From: Solobacterium sp.
GTDB lineage: Bacteria; Bacillota_I; Bacilli_A; Erysipelotrichales; Erysipelotrichaceae
NCBI GenBank assembly: GCA_024680365.1
Contig: JAILCN010000010.1
Coordinates: 1-36,391, forward strand
Length of the DNA stretch: 36,391 nt
Direction: 5' to 3'
The notes under the pieces are model-generated. The model was not told the DNA's origin. It ran no database searches and saw nothing but the letters and a program-made list of their open reading frames with translations. Both the position numbers and the translations under genes were made by a program. Every line of letters begins with the position of its first letter. The stretch's first letter is position 1. Shown piece by piece: positions 24,680 to 32,384 of the stretch.

Positions 24680-25139
24680 ACTGTATAAACCGAAGAAGGA
24701 GGATCTCTGGTTCCGGAAACTGATGATGGCGGATGAAGAGACCATGTCATACAATCACGCCTGGGGAGGAACCATTCCTTTTCCGGAAAGCAGCTGGGAT
24801 GAATGGTATGACTGGTGGATCACGGATCATGAAAACAGACGGTTCTACCGCTATCTGAGAGATACGGAAACAGGTGAGTTCGTCGGCGAAACTGCGTATC
24901 ATTATGATGAAAGCAGACAGATCTGGTGCGCGGATGTGATCGTGTATGCCCCGTATCGCCGAAGAGGCCATGGGAATGACGGCCTCAGGCTGCTGATGCA
25001 GGAAGCGAAAGCCAGTGGGATCAGAATACTTTACGATGATATTGCGATCGATAATCCTGCTGTTTCCCTGTTTCTGCGCAGCGGCTTTCAGGAAGAATAC
25101 CGTACGTCTGAGATCATTATGCTGAAAAAGGAACTCTGA
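24672..25139 (+). CDS. GNAT N-acetyltransferase
   Basis: 155 residues. It starts inside the previous gene (8-base overlap). The first half contains WFRKLMMADEETMSYNHAWG with GGTIPFPESSWDEWYDWW, a Trp-rich substrate region. The core strand is WCADVIVYAPYRRRGHGNDG with acetyl-CoA loop RRRGHGN, and the last helix is NPAVSLFLRSGFQEE. Similar proteins are often found beside sugar acetyltransferases in Firmicutes, but the acceptor is not known. Confidence 0.88.
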   Translation: MTELYKPKKEDLWFRKLMMADEETMSYNHAWGGTIPFPESSWDEWYDWWITDHENRRFYRYLRDTETGEFVGETAYHYDESRQIWCADVIVYAPYRRRGHGNDGLRLLMQEAKASGIRILYDDIAIDNPAVSLFLRSGFQEEYRTSEIIMLKKEL

Positions 25140-25150
25140 GGAGAAAAAAC

Positions 25151-25495
25151 ATGCCGAAAACGAGTATTTATGACATGCCGTTTGAAAAAGTATATAGTCT
25201 TCTGGTACAGAAAGCAGAGCGCAAAGGCAGAACGCAGGAAGAAGTGGATGAAGTGATCCGCTGGCTGTGCGGATATGATGATCTGAGCGGTGTACAGGAA
25301 GGTACATACGGTGATTTCATCCGAAACGCGCCGGCTTGGAATCCCGCATCAGAGCTGATCACCGGAAGCATCTGCGGCGTGAAAGTGGAAATGATCGAAG
25401 ACCCCGATATGAAGCGGGTCAGACAGCTGGATAAGCTGATCGATGAGCTGGCGAAGGGAAGACCGATGGAAAAGATCCTGCGCAGGCAGAGATAA
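25151..25495 (+). CDS. DUF2200 protein
   Basis: 114 residues. It opens TSIYDMPFEKVYSLLVQKAE and continues EVIRWLCGYD, FIRNAPAWNPASELITGSIC and MKRVRQLDKLIDELAKGRPM. This is the full pattern of the small DUF2200 family at normal length. Function is unknown; related folds suggest a cytosolic alpha protein. GAGGAG precedes the ATG, and spacing of about 10 bases to both neighbours fits an operon. Confidence 0.93.
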   Translation: MPKTSIYDMPFEKVYSLLVQKAERKGRTQEEVDEVIRWLCGYDDLSGVQEGTYGDFIRNAPAWNPASELITGSICGVKVEMIEDPDMKRVRQLDKLIDELAKGRPMEKILRRQR

Positions 25496-25504
25496 GGAGC
25501 TGAT

Positions 25505-26335
25505 ATGCTGAACTGCAGTGAAATGATGGTGCCTTCAGGCAGCGGAGAGATCCCCTGCATCCGGTTTGGAACAGGTGAAAAGAATATGGTTCTCATACCT
25601 GGTCTGCGAACTTCATCGATCAAAGGACAGGGACTTTTCGCAGCCTGGTATTTCCGGATGTTTGCGAAGGATTACACAGTCTATATGCTGGATCGCAGGA
25701 CGGATCTTTCCGGCGGCTGCACGATCCATGACCTGGCGGAGGAAACATATGCGGCTGCCAGGAAACTTGGCCTGGATTCATTTGATCTTTACGGTGTTTC
25801 CATGGGCGGCATGATCGCGGCAGATCTTGCCGTCAGTCATCCGGATGCAGTCAGAAAGCTTGTGCTCGGCGTGACCGCTTTGCGTACAAACGATACGATC
25901 TTGGAAGCAGTGGGTTCATGGATCAGTGATATCAGAAACAATGATGTCAGACATTTTGTTCTGGATTATATGAAGAGGGGATATTCAGAGAGGTATCTGA
26001 AGCAGTACAGGATATTTCTTCCGCTGGCAGCCCGTCTGATCAAAGTGAAAGATCCTGATCAGTTTCTGATCCAGGCAGAAGCCTGTCTGACCTGTGATAT
26101 TTATGACAGACTGCATGAGATCCGCTGTCCTGTCCTGGTCCTTGGCGCCGCCAAAGACAGAGTCGTATCGGGCGAAGCTTCTCTGGAAATGATCCGGAAG
26201 CTGGGCTGTGAATCATATATATACCCGGATCTCAGTCATGAAGCATACAATGAAGCAAAGGATTTCAACAAAAGAGTATTTGCATTCCTGAAAAAAGATC
26301 TTCCTGAACAGAGGAAGATCTCATGTGATGTTTGA
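25505..26335 (+). CDS. Alpha/beta hydrolase
   Basis: 276 residues. MVLIPGLRTSSIKGQ is the oxyanion strand, GVSMGG the nucleophile elbow with Ser99, VLGAAKDRVVSG the acid strand with Asp, and DLSHEAYNE the histidine. A helical lid lies at about 125-200. The class is esterase/peroxidase-like; the substrate is unknown. A GGAGCTG site precedes the ATG. It is the last gene of the plus-strand run and is followed at once by a terminator. Confidence 0.9.
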   Translation: MLNCSEMMVPSGSGEIPCIRFGTGEKNMVLIPGLRTSSIKGQGLFAAWYFRMFAKDYTVYMLDRRTDLSGGCTIHDLAEETYAAARKLGLDSFDLYGVSMGGMIAADLAVSHPDAVRKLVLGVTALRTNDTILEAVGSWISDIRNNDVRHFVLDYMKRGYSERYLKQYRIFLPLAARLIKVKDPDQFLIQAEACLTCDIYDRLHEIRCPVLVLGAAKDRVVSGEASLEMIRKLGCESYIYPDLSHEAYNEAKDFNKRVFAFLKKDLPEQRKISCDV

Positions 26336-26339
26336 ATCG

Positions 26340-26362
26340 AGGCTCGTGATGAGCCTTTTTTT
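26340..26362. terminator. Intrinsic terminator between convergent genes
   Basis: AGGCTC-GTGAT-GAGCCT followed by seven Ts serves the plus-strand gene. On the minus strand only a short A/T flank follows, so termination in that direction is less sure. It lies 4 bases past the stop of the alpha/beta hydrolase. Confidence 0.85.
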
Positions 26363-26365
26363 GTA

Positions 26366-27304
26366 TCAGATCTTGTGATCCACGCAGCTGTCGATAAAGA
26401 AGATGATCCCCTGTTCCACGTCTTCTTTCAGATCGCTGTAATTATGGATCTCATGACGGTAACCTGTATACAGGACCGTCGTGACGTCATGACCGGTATC
26501 TGTCAGCCAGTTGGCTGTCTGATAGACTCCGGTGCCGTACTGACCGACCGGATCCTGATCGCCCGCAATATTGTAGATCGGCAGATTCTCCGGTACTTTC
26601 TTTGCCCATTCTTCGCCGGTGATATCCTGCATCATCTGCAGGAAGTACAGCCATGCACGGTTGCTGGTGGGCTTTGTGAAGGCATCGAAGGGGTCTTCCG
26701 CGTGGTCTGTCTGTACATACGGATCATCACAGATCCATTCATTGCCGAGTTTGACGCCTTCCGTACATCTGGCAAACATCCATCCCATGAACTGTCCGCC
26801 CAGATTCGGATCACTTTCTTCACCTTTGCCGGCGTCCACAAGATCCTGAACGATCTTGATATTGCTTTCAAGATTCGGCCAGACGCCGGTGGTGCCGCAG
26901 ATCACAGCGCCGCTGAGATCTTTGCCGTAGCGGGCAATATACATTCTTGTAATGAAGGAGCCCATGCTGTGTCCGAACATGAAATAAGGAATATCCGGAT
27001 ATTTTTCAATGGTAAGATCATGGAGCTTCTTTTCATCTTTGACCATCGTCTCAAAGCCTCTGGTGCCCCAGTCTCCCCAGGAGTCGTTCTCGAGGGCTGT
27101 CTTGCCGTGTCCGACATGATCGTCCGCAGCGACGATATATCCGGCTTCCATAAAGGATGTGATCATGTGAAGGTAGCGGCGGGAATGTTCGCCAAACCCG
27201 TGAATCAGCTGAATGATGCCTTTCGGTCTGCAGGCAGGAACATAGATCCATCCATATACCTGATCCCGTTCATTAAATGATAAAAACTTTACTTCATGGA
27301 GCAT
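26366..27304 (-). CDS. Lysophospholipase / monoacylglycerol-lipase-like alpha/beta hydrolase (S33 type)
   Basis: 312 residues from the minus-strand ATG at 27304, which has GGAAAGGA about 12 bases upstream; a longer frame to 27403 has no ribosome site. GIIQLIHGFGEHSRRY is the oxyanion loop. AADDHVGHGKT is typical of PldB/Hydrolase_4 proteins. GHSMGS has nucleophile Ser113, IAGDQDPVGQYG the acid, and YTGYRHEIHNY the catalytic His. These enzymes cleave monoacylglycerols or lysophospholipids. No signal peptide, so cytosolic. It is divergent from the flavin reductase and shares its regulatory gap. Confidence 0.92.
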   Translation of the reverse strand: MLHEVKFLSFNERDQVYGWIYVPACRPKGIIQLIHGFGEHSRRYLHMITSFMEAGYIVAADDHVGHGKTALENDSWGDWGTRGFETMVKDEKKLHDLTIEKYPDIPYFMFGHSMGSFITRMYIARYGKDLSGAVICGTTGVWPNLESNIKIVQDLVDAGKGEESDPNLGGQFMGWMFARCTEGVKLGNEWICDDPYVQTDHAEDPFDAFTKPTSNRAWLYFLQMMQDITGEEWAKKVPENLPIYNIAGDQDPVGQYGTGVYQTANWLTDTGHDVTTVLYTGYRHEIHNYSDLKEDVEQGIIFFIDSCVDHKI

Positions 27305-27328
27305 ATGATAATGATTTCCTTTCCGTGC

Positions 27329-27471
27329 ATGCATAGATGCATACAATCTGTCTGACTTCATCATAACACAAGAAATCACAGTCATCATGAAGATCGCTTT
27401 CAAAGCTGATACAGGATAATCTTATATCCTGCAAAATGTGCAAATGCACTGGCAAGATCAGTTGCATTTTG
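27329..27471. promoter_or_regulatory. Divergent control region with several inverted repeats
   Basis: The gap between the minus-strand hydrolase and the plus-strand flavin reductase holds four symmetrical elements: ATGCAT-AG-ATGCAT at 27329-27342; CAGGATA-6-TATCCTG at 27412-27418/27425-27431; GTGCA-AA-TGCAC at 27438-27449; and CAAAATG...CATTTTG spanning 27432-27471. A minus-strand -10-like TATAAG lies at 27421-27426 and a plus-strand TAGTAT at 27473-27478, both with weak -35s. Such symmetry suggests operators; the regulator is not in the window. Confidence 0.4.
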
Positions 27472-27497
27472 ATAGTATTGGAAGGGAGGGTAGTTTT

Positions 27498-29285
27498 ATG
27501 AAAATAATATCAAAAGCGATCCTGGCGCTTTCGCTTGCCTTTACGCTCTGCGCATGCGGCGGCGGAAGTGATAACAAACCGTCAGGAGGAGAAGCATCCA
27601 CAGATTCCTTATTCAAAGCAGGAACATACGAAGCTGATGGTGAAGGTTTCGGCGGCGCCGGCAATCCGATTCATGTAAAGGTCACTGTTTCTGATTCTGC
27701 GATCGAGAAGATCGAATTCACAGCAGACGGCGAAACACCGACAGTCGGCGGACTGGCGATCCCGCTTCTTGTTGACAAAGTGGTCAATGCGCAGTCAACA
27801 AAGGTCGATGTCGTAACAGACGCTACATTCTCATCCAAGGGATTCCTTGCGGCTGTTGATGACTGCATCAAGCAAGCCGGCGCGGATCCGGAAAAACTGG
27901 AACCGAAAGAAGGCTCTGCAGAAGTCAAGAATGTCGAAGAAACATATGACGTTGTTGTCGTTGGTGCCGGCGGAGCAGGCATGACTGCTGCGATCGTTGC
28001 CAGGGAAAACGGCAAATCCGTCGTTATCATTGAAAAGGCTGCTGTTCCGGGCGGCAACTCCAGCCGTGCAACTGGCGGTATGAACGCTGCTGCGACACAT
28101 TATCAGAAAGAACAGAATATCGAAGACTCCGTTGATCTGTACTATGCAGATACAATGAAGGGCGGACATGATATCAATGACCCGGCGCTGGTCAAGACAC
28201 TGGCAGAGAATTCTGCAGCTGCGATCGACTGGCTCGATTCCATTGACGCACCTCTGAGCAACATCGGTCAGGCTGGCGGCGCTTCCACAAAGCGTCAGCA
28301 CAGACCGGTCGATGAAAACGGCAAGATCCTCTCAGTCGGTACATTCCTTGTTGAACACCTCAGCAAGACATGCGAAGCAAAGGGAATCAAGACGATCTTC
28401 AATGCCCGCGTTGACAAAGTTCTGATGGATGAAGGAAAAGCAGTCGGCGTCCATGCCAACGGAACAGACGGCAGCGAGATCACGATCCATGCGAAGAGCG
28501 TTGTGATCGCAACCGGCGGCTTCGGCTCCAACCCTGACCTGATCGTCAAGTACAGACCTGAACTGAAGGGCTATGTTTCCACAAACGCTTCCACCATTAC
28601 CGGTGACGCGATCGAATTCCTGACAAATGTCGGTGCTGACTTCGTTGATCTTGAACAGATCCAGATCCATCCGACAGTCGTTCAGAAAGACGGATCCCTG
28701 ATCTCTGAATCCCTGCGAGGCGACGGCGCGATCCTGATCAACAAATCCGGCAAGCGTTTCTGCAACGAACTGCTGACAAGAGATGTTGTCTCCGGACATA
28801 TCAATGAGCAGGACGGCAGCTATGCATGGCTGATCGTTGATCAGAATATGTATGATCCTTCCACAGTCATTCAGAAGTATGTCAAGAACGGTCTGATGAC
28901 AAAGTGCGAAACGATCGCTGATCTTGCCAAGCTGATGGAAGTAGATGAGAAAGTCCTGACTGAAACGATCGCAAAGTGGAACGAAGCATGCAAGAACAAG
29001 AAGGATGAAGAATTCGGACGTGAAGCATTCGACGCGATCCTCTCTGATCTCACAGCTGCTCCTTACTACGCAGTCAAGATCGCTCCGGGCATCCATCACT
29101 GCATGGGCGGCGTTCACATCAATACAAGCGCTGAAGTCCTTGATGTTGACGGCAAAGTCATTCCTGGTCTGTTCGCAGCGGGTGAAGTCACAGGCGGCGT
29201 ACACGGCGGCAACCGTCTTGGCGGCAACGCAGTTGCTGACTTCGTTGTATTTGGCAGAATTGCCGGCGACAGCGCATCCAAGTAA
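27498..29285 (+). CDS. Lipoprotein flavin reductase (FMN-binding domain plus FAD fumarate/urocanate-reductase domain)
   Basis: 595 residues. The signal peptide ends LCAC-GGG with lipidated Cys20, so the enzyme faces outside. Residues about 41-130 are an FMN-binding domain; Thr110 in VTDATFSSKG is the expected ApbE-type covalent FMN site. Residues about 150-595 are the FAD domain: YDVVVVGAGGAGMTAA (Rossmann GxGxxG), EKAAVPGGNSSRATGG, VIATGGFGSN, QIHPTVV, RGDGAILINKSGKRF and the closing FAAGEVTGGVHGGNRLGGNA. The family reduces fumarate, urocanate, methacrylate or related enoates using electrons passed through FMN. ATG 27498 with GGGAGGG is chosen over 27438. Codons are strongly C-ending, hinting at high expression. 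Confidence 0.93.
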   Translation: MKIISKAILALSLAFTLCACGGGSDNKPSGGEASTDSLFKAGTYEADGEGFGGAGNPIHVKVTVSDSAIEKIEFTADGETPTVGGLAIPLLVDKVVNAQSTKVDVVTDATFSSKGFLAAVDDCIKQAGADPEKLEPKEGSAEVKNVEETYDVVVVGAGGAGMTAAIVARENGKSVVIIEKAAVPGGNSSRATGGMNAAATHYQKEQNIEDSVDLYYADTMKGGHDINDPALVKTLAENSAAAIDWLDSIDAPLSNIGQAGGASTKRQHRPVDENGKILSVGTFLVEHLSKTCEAKGIKTIFNARVDKVLMDEGKAVGVHANGTDGSEITIHAKSVVIATGGFGSNPDLIVKYRPELKGYVSTNASTITGDAIEFLTNVGADFVDLEQIQIHPTVVQKDGSLISESLRGDGAILINKSGKRFCNELLTRDVVSGHINEQDGSYAWLIVDQNMYDPSTVIQKYVKNGLMTKCETIADLAKLMEVDEKVLTETIAKWNEACKNKKDEEFGREAFDAILSDLTAAPYYAVKIAPGIHHCMGGVHINTSAEVLDVDGKVIPGLFAAGEVTGGVHGGNRLGGNAVADFVVFGRIAGDSASK

Positions 29286-29300
29286 TCAATGAAAAAGTCG

Positions 29301-29331
29301 TACTCCATAAAGCAGCTGCTTTGAGGGAGTA
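29301..29331. repeat. Stem-loop with perfect 14-base palindrome
   Basis: TACTCC-AT-AAAGCAGCTGCTTT-GAG-GGAGTA folds into one long hairpin; the core AAAGCAGCTGCTTT (29309-29322) is a perfect palindrome. No T-tract follows. It lies 15 bases after the reductase stop and upstream of the true terminator, where it could protect the mRNA 3' end. Confidence 0.5.
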
Positions 29332-29353
29332 ATGAAAGGCTCAATAAGATATG

Positions 29354-29389
29354 AAACAGGCGTGACTGCAAAGTGGTCACGCCTGTTTT
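29354..29389 (+). terminator. Strong intrinsic terminator
   Basis: AAACAGGCGTGAC at 29354-29366 pairs with GTCACGCCTGTTT at 29376-29388 around a 9-base loop, with Ts at the end. Because the outer pairs are A-T on both sides it could work in both directions. Confidence 0.92.
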
Positions 29390-29477
29390 GTCGTATTACT
29401 GATCTTGTGGTGCAAAACTGATGCTCGTTATACCTGTGACAAGGAAAAAACACCGTGGTAAACGTGAGCCTGTAAAG

Positions 29478-30371
29478 CTAATCCAGTGTTTTAGCCAGTT
29501 GTATTGCCAGGTTCATATAATACCCGTATCTTTCATCGTCACGGGCTTTGTAACGGTTTCCCAGCATGATCCATTCACAATACTCATAAAACAGAAAATA
29601 ATCCAGCGTTTGACGAAACTCCTCCTGTGAGATACCGTGCTGTTTTGCAAATGTATTATAATAATACGCTATGGCAAATTCACGGTTCTCAGCCGACATA
29701 TAGAAATAGTGATCTCTGTTATCTCTGCCATGAGCGATCAAACGTGCAAAAGAACTCAAATAGGGGAGGACACCGCCGTATTCCCAATCGATGAATACGG
29801 CGCGTTCATCGTTCACAAGTACATTGATCGGAAGCAGATCGTCATGACAAAGCGAACGCGGAGTTTCGCAGTACACCTGTTCAAACCTGCGGTATTTCTT
29901 TTCAAGCAGTTCTGATCCAAGGTATTTGCCGCGGTTTCCTATTCCTTCCATTGCTTTTTCCATGGTAACGCATGCATCATAAAGTTCTGTACGTTCCCAG
30001 AATTCGTTCTGCATTTCAGCCAGAGCATCGAGAACGAGTGTCAGCCTCTTTCTGTCACAGACCCGCAGATCCGTTCCGGGAAAATACTCTGTCAGAAAAT
30101 ACTCCTGACCGTTATAATGGCAGGCACCCAGAAAAGATGGAACATATGGCTGTCTGTCGTTGAAAAAACGGCGATAAGCATCGATCTCATACGCTTTTGC
30201 CTGTTTCAGGACTTTTTTTGTGGATCCGTTATCAACCAGCCAGACCGCATATTCGTTTCCATCTTCTTCTGAAACAAACGGTTTGACTGACGGATCGCTC
30301 ATTCCTGATATCTCAAATTGAGCAAGTATCGTTTTGATTTCAGATTTCGACGGTCGCAGTTTTTCTTCCAT
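29478..30371 (-). CDS. APH/choline-kinase-family phosphotransferase
   Basis: 297 residues from the minus-strand ATG at 30371, preceded by AGAGGAA; the longer start at 30398 has no site. The catalytic loop is C-H176-D177-D-L-L-P-I-N183 and the metal-binding Asp195 is in VFIDWEYGG, as in aminoglycoside phosphotransferases and choline/ethanolamine kinases. N-terminal YAVWLVDNGSTKKVLKQAKA would be the beta-lobe with the ATP lysine, and YFLTEYFPGTDLR the hinge. The HDDLLPIN variant and length fit the choline/ethanolamine-kinase-like branch rather than a known resistance enzyme. The substrate is uncertain. Confidence 0.87.
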   Translation of the reverse strand: MEEKLRPSKSEIKTILAQFEISGMSDPSVKPFVSEEDGNEYAVWLVDNGSTKKVLKQAKAYEIDAYRRFFNDRQPYVPSFLGACHYNGQEYFLTEYFPGTDLRVCDRKRLTLVLDALAEMQNEFWERTELYDACVTMEKAMEGIGNRGKYLGSELLEKKYRRFEQVYCETPRSLCHDDLLPINVLVNDERAVFIDWEYGGVLPYLSSFARLIAHGRDNRDHYFYMSAENREFAIAYYYNTFAKQHGISQEEFRQTLDYFLFYEYCEWIMLGNRYKARDDERYGYYMNLAIQLAKTLD

Positions 30372-30409
30372 ACGCTCAATTCCTCTGTAAAACGCCAATT
30401 TGTTGAGAA

Positions 30410-30438
30410 ATTATACCATCTCTTATCATCACTATCAA
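30410..30438 (-). promoter_or_regulatory. Consensus promoter of the APH-like gene
   Basis: Reading the minus strand, TTGATA (30438-30433) and TATAAT (30415-30410) are exactly 17 bases apart, with the ATG 39 bases downstream of the -10. It is one of the best sigma-A-type promoters in the window. Confidence 0.85.
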
Positions 30439-30503
30439 TTCCATCTGAAAATACCATAGTGAGAAGAAAGTCCGGGGGAGGCGATTCCTAACGAAGCGTC
30501 TCT

Positions 30504-30543
30504 CTGTCAGGTCTTTTTTTCCGGCTGTCAGACCATGTATAAT
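30504..30543 (+). promoter_or_regulatory. Promoter giving an apparently leaderless transcript
   Basis: TATAAT at 30538-30543 is a perfect -10; the start codon ATG is at 30551, only 7 bases later, so transcription should begin at or next to the A of the ATG. The -35 position is only a T-tract. CTGTCAG occurs twice, at 30504-30510 and 30525-30531, 21 bases apart (two helical turns), flanking the -35 and possibly binding an activator. No ribosome site precedes the ATG. Confidence 0.6.
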
Positions 30544-30550
30544 AGTTCAT

Positions 30551-31219
30551 ATGAAACCGGATGAGATCGGAATTGAACAGCATGCTGTACTGTATGCGCT
30601 GCTTGCCAGAAACACGTGTAAAGCGTTTGGCGAAGAGCAGGGAAGAGAAATGATGCGTATTGCAACGCGTGCCTACGGCAGACAGCGGGGCAGAAGGATG
30701 GCTGAAAATGCGGTCAGAGCAGGTCGGCCAAAGGATATGACTTCCTTTTTCCTGTGCGGTGAATGGAAAGGCAGAGAAGGAGAAAACGTCTCGGAAATGA
30801 AGTATAAAGAAGACAGTACATATTCTTTTGTGCACAAATGCGCGTGGCATGACGCCTGGCAGAAATACGGGATCAGATCATACGGAAGCCTGTACTGTCT
30901 GGATATAGATGACGCGATCTGTGAGGGATTTGCCGGCAGCTTTGGCCTGCAGGTCGAACAGGCAATCGGGAAAGGGGATGACTGCTGTATTTTTCACTGG
31001 AGTGAAGGCACTGATACAGAAACACTGAAGGAACTTCGGAAGACACATGATCACATCCTTCCGTTCTCCTTTCACTGCAAGGAGCTGGCTTTCTGCGTAT
31101 ATGATACCCTGCGGCAGGCGGATCCTGCTGCTGCCGCTGAAATCATCGCAAAGACAAAAGCTGAATTTGAAGATCTGTATGGCAGGGAAACAGGAACGAT
31201 ATTTCCATCACTGATCTGA
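30551..31219 (+). CDS. L-2-amino-thiazoline-4-carboxylic acid hydrolase family protein
   Basis: 222 residues. The helical N-terminus (EQHAVLYALLARNTCKAFGE, then RIATRAYGRQRGRRMAENAV) and the later YKEDSTYSFVHKCAWHDAW, SLYCLDIDDAICEGF and CCIFHW match the ATC-hydrolase-like family (PF14196). Its founder opens the thiazoline ring on the path to L-cysteine; most Firmicutes members are untested. ATG 30551 is the only start that keeps the conserved N-terminus, yet it has no ribosome site and lies 7 bases after a -10 box. It converges with the next gene, overlapping by 12 bases. Confidence 0.83.
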   Translation: MKPDEIGIEQHAVLYALLARNTCKAFGEEQGREMMRIATRAYGRQRGRRMAENAVRAGRPKDMTSFFLCGEWKGREGENVSEMKYKEDSTYSFVHKCAWHDAWQKYGIRSYGSLYCLDIDDAICEGFAGSFGLQVEQAIGKGDDCCIFHWSEGTDTETLKELRKTHDHILPFSFHCKELAFCVYDTLRQADPAAAAEIIAKTKAEFEDLYGRETGTIFPSLI

Positions 31220-31759
31220 ACACGATTCTGCATAGACCAGAAGCCTCTGCTCTCTGGTCTTTTCGTTTGCCCAGAGATCCAGTTCTTCCAGGAATACCGC
31301 TGTATCCTGCAGGATCCTGCGAAGGGAAGCGTCTGCCGGAGGATGTCTGATCAGATGGTCTGTGACTTTGTTTACTGTCTGCAGGATCTGATCGAGGTCT
31401 GTCCTGTGAAGCTGTCTGTAGAGCGGCACCAGGATCTCTTCATAATACCGGAGAGGATCCAGATCTTCTTCGATCAGCAGTTCAGGATCCGGCATGAGCT
31501 GATCTGTGCTGGATTTCTCCGTTTTCCTGCTGTATTCAAAGGCAAACATCACAGCAGCCTGGTGAGCGCAGAAACGGCGTCTGCAGGTGCAGGATGATCC
31601 TCCTGAAAGAGAAATATGTACAATATGATTTCCGCTGTCTGCAACGGCTGCAGAGGCCTCTGCAGCGCTTTGCGAAAGAAACGTCACAGATCCGTCAAAA
31701 TACAGATCTGCACCGTTCTCCAGACTTATATATGAAAAAGAATCTCTCCAGCTGTGCAT
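31208..31759 (-). CDS. SWIM-type zinc-finger-like protein
   Basis: 183 residues from the minus-strand ATG at 31759, which follows AGGAGGT at ideal spacing; a frame extends to 31789 without a site. The centre reads SCTCRRRFCAHQAAVMFAF, a C-x-C-x4-C-x-H pattern like the SWIM zinc finger (normally C-x-C-xn-C-x-H with a longer gap). An N-terminal strand (YFDGSVTFLSQSAAEASAAV) precedes it, as in SWIM proteins. The C-terminal half is helical and acidic. SWIM fingers bind DNA or protein; no helicase or recombination partner is adjacent. Confidence 0.72.
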   Translation of the reverse strand: MHSWRDSFSYISLENGADLYFDGSVTFLSQSAAEASAAVADSGNHIVHISLSGGSSCTCRRRFCAHQAAVMFAFEYSRKTEKSSTDQLMPDPELLIEEDLDPLRYYEEILVPLYRQLHRTDLDQILQTVNKVTDHLIRHPPADASLRRILQDTAVFLEELDLWANEKTREQRLLVYAESCSDQ

Positions 31760-31846
31760 GGCATATACCTCCTGTGAATGATCATACAAGGATTAGCGGA
31801 AACAGCTGTACATTCAGAAGTACAATGAAAAAAACTGTTTTGGCAA

Positions 31847-31875
31847 TTGCTTTTTTTGCCCGGGGAACATAGAAT
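31847..31875 (+). promoter_or_regulatory. Candidate promoter of the HU gene
   Basis: TTGCTT at 31847-31852 and TAGAAT at 31870-31875 are 17 bases apart and lie 27 bases before the HU start. The -10 matches 5 of 6. An overlapping TTGGCA at 31840 is at the wrong distance. Confidence 0.55.
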
Positions 31876-31902
31876 AGAAAAGCCGCATTAATGGAGGTTA
31901 TT

Positions 31903-32202
31903 ATGAAAAAAGCTATTTTAGTGAAGTCCAAGAAGGACATTATCGACAGAGTCGCAGAGAAAACTGGCATGACAAAAAAGCAGGCTGAAACTGCAGTTAA
32001 TGAAGTTTTCGCTGAGATTACAGAAACACTGAGAGACAGCGGAGAGATTTCTGTTGTCGGTTTTGGCAAATTTGAAGTAAAGACACGTGCCGCAAGAACC
32101 GGAATCAACCCGCTCACAATGGAACAGATCGAAATTCCGGAAAGCAAGTCTCCTGCTTTTAAGCCTGCCAAGGCACTCAAGGACACTGTCAAAGGTGAAT
32201 AA
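31903..32202 (+). CDS. hup: HU-family DNA-binding protein
   Basis: 99 residues from ATG 31903, with GGAGGT upstream (the ATG at 31891 overlaps that site). KKDIIDRVAEKTGMTKKQAE and VNEVFAEITETLRDSGEISV form the dimerisation helices. VGFGKFEVKTRAARTGINPL is the conserved strand and DNA-binding arm with the R-x-G-x-N-P signature. PAFKPAKALKDTV is the usual end. HU compacts DNA and supports replication, recombination and transcription. It is monocistronic, with its own promoter and terminator. Confidence 0.97.
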   Translation: MKKAILVKSKKDIIDRVAEKTGMTKKQAETAVNEVFAEITETLRDSGEISVVGFGKFEVKTRAARTGINPLTMEQIEIPESKSPAFKPAKALKDTVKGE

Positions 32203-32270
32203 GGTCATAAACAGCTGAGTTCCGGGAAAATACAAAACTGGAACAGGTTGTTTCAATGGAAAGAAAACAT

Positions 32271-32308
32271 GGATCGCTGCCAGCAGATGAAAGGCGGCGG
32301 TCCTTTTA
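32271..32308 (+). terminator. Intrinsic terminator of the HU gene
   Basis: GGATCGCTGCC at 32271-32281 pairs with GGCGGCGGTCC at 32293-32303 (11 positions, two T-G wobbles) around an 11-base loop, followed by TTTTA. Confidence 0.72.
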
Positions 32309-32384
32309 TTGCTTTCTGAGATCCTTCAGAGAATGATCATGCGATCTGTTTTCTGAAACATTGGGAACAGATTTTGAGATCATC

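Noticed and set aside
4267-26335. An integron-like cassette array with attC sites between genes
   Set aside because: Spacers are often under 30 bases or negative, with no repeated palindromic recombination sites.
26375-27280. A 301-codon plus-strand frame opposite the lysophospholipase-like gene
   Set aside because: The minus strand encodes a clear GHSMGS hydrolase; the plus frame has no start site or domain.
29400-29477. A terminator for the minus-strand APH-like gene
   Set aside because: A T-run is present on that strand, but I could not find a stable stem directly before it.
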